Shown here: piece by piece, positions 63,874 through 64,000 of the stretch
Numbering within the stretch: the stretch's first letter is position 1
How the letters are laid out: the number at the start of each line of letters is the position of its first letter
NCBI GenBank assembly: GCA_021813745.1
Contig: JAKAJO010000065.1
Location: 1-64,000, forward strand
DNA length: 64,000 bases
Direction of reading: 5' to 3'
Source of the DNA: Acidobacteriota bacterium
GTDB taxonomy: Bacteria; Acidobacteriota; Terriglobia; Terriglobales; Acidobacteriaceae
Translations under genes and position numbers: made by a program
The notes under the pieces: generated by a model
The model's input: only the letters and a program-made list of their open reading frames with translations
What the model was told of the DNA's origin: nothing
Database searches by the model: none

Positions 63874-64000
63874 GAAAAGTATAGAAAAATAAGGGGTTTG
63901 TGTAAAGAATCATCAGCGATCTCCCGGGCGTCATGCACCACGGTGAAAACAATGGGACTGGTTCAATCGCCGGATCGGTGCCGTTTTTCTCTTCGAGAGC

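Overview
The window most likely comes from an acidobacterium of the Terriglobia/Acidobacteriaceae type. This is an inference from gene style: large TonB receptors with an N-terminal carboxypeptidase-regulatory-like domain, Haem_bd and MauG-type cytochromes, and a two-gene class III ribonucleotide reductase. No rRNA or other taxonomic marker is present. The genes point to a heterotroph that copes with low oxygen: a TCA cluster, an anaerobic nickel CO dehydrogenase, both oxygen-dependent and oxygen-independent ribonucleotide reductases, peroxide defence and a RegB/RegA-like redox sensor pair.

Layout. 0-0.4 kb: degraded uroporphyrinogen methyltransferase frame. 0.5-7.6 kb (minus strand): gltA, mdh, sdhC-sdhA-sdhB, then a Crp/Fnr regulator. 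7.6-14.6 kb: a divergent promoter region with two inverted copies of an unusual dyad element, a secreted LVIVD-like protein, then cooF-cooS-cooC, a LarA-family nickel racemase/epimerase and an SDR. 14.87-17.75 kb: an IS21-family element with an apparent 7-bp target duplication. 17.8-18.6 kb: a paralogue of the secreted protein under a third copy of the dyad element. 18.7-27.7 kb: an oxidoreductase cluster (NAD-epimerase-like, Old Yellow Enzyme, two SDRs, aldo/keto reductase, NTF2-like protein) with TetR, LysR and AraC regulators. 28.2-31.1 kb: PerR-like regulator, peroxiredoxin, di-haem peroxidase, haem-binding protein. 31.4-38.3 kb (minus strand): class III RNR (nrdD, a separate 57-residue glycyl-radical polypeptide, nrdG) and a class Ic-like class I RNR (nrdA, nrdB) behind a cobalamin riboswitch. 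38.8-42.3 kb: a second cobalamin riboswitch, metE, a hypothetical gene and queD. 42.5-53.2 kb: nikR, a NiCoT nickel permease, an unknown gene, three TonB receptors and a secreted cupin. 53.3-55.8 kb: CcmH-like protein and the RegB/RegA-like pair. 56.3 kb to the end: a 3' fragment of tRNA-Pro, interpreted as one junction of an integrated island carrying a DUF433/DUF5615 pair and a type I restriction operon (hsdR-hsdM-hsdS) with an Abi_C gene.

How it fits together. Metals run through the window: nickel (CooS, CooC, LarA homologue, NikR, NiCoT), cobalamin (two back-to-back riboswitches controlling B12-independent enzymes) and probably copper (third TonB receptor, beside a redox-sensing kinase pair). 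The least familiar feature is the dyad-plus-tail element found before both secreted paralogues, a small divergent gene and, in weaker form, a LysR/SDR pair. Through the first paralogue it may place the CO dehydrogenase genes in the same regulon. All functional statements rest on reading motifs by eye; no database search was run.
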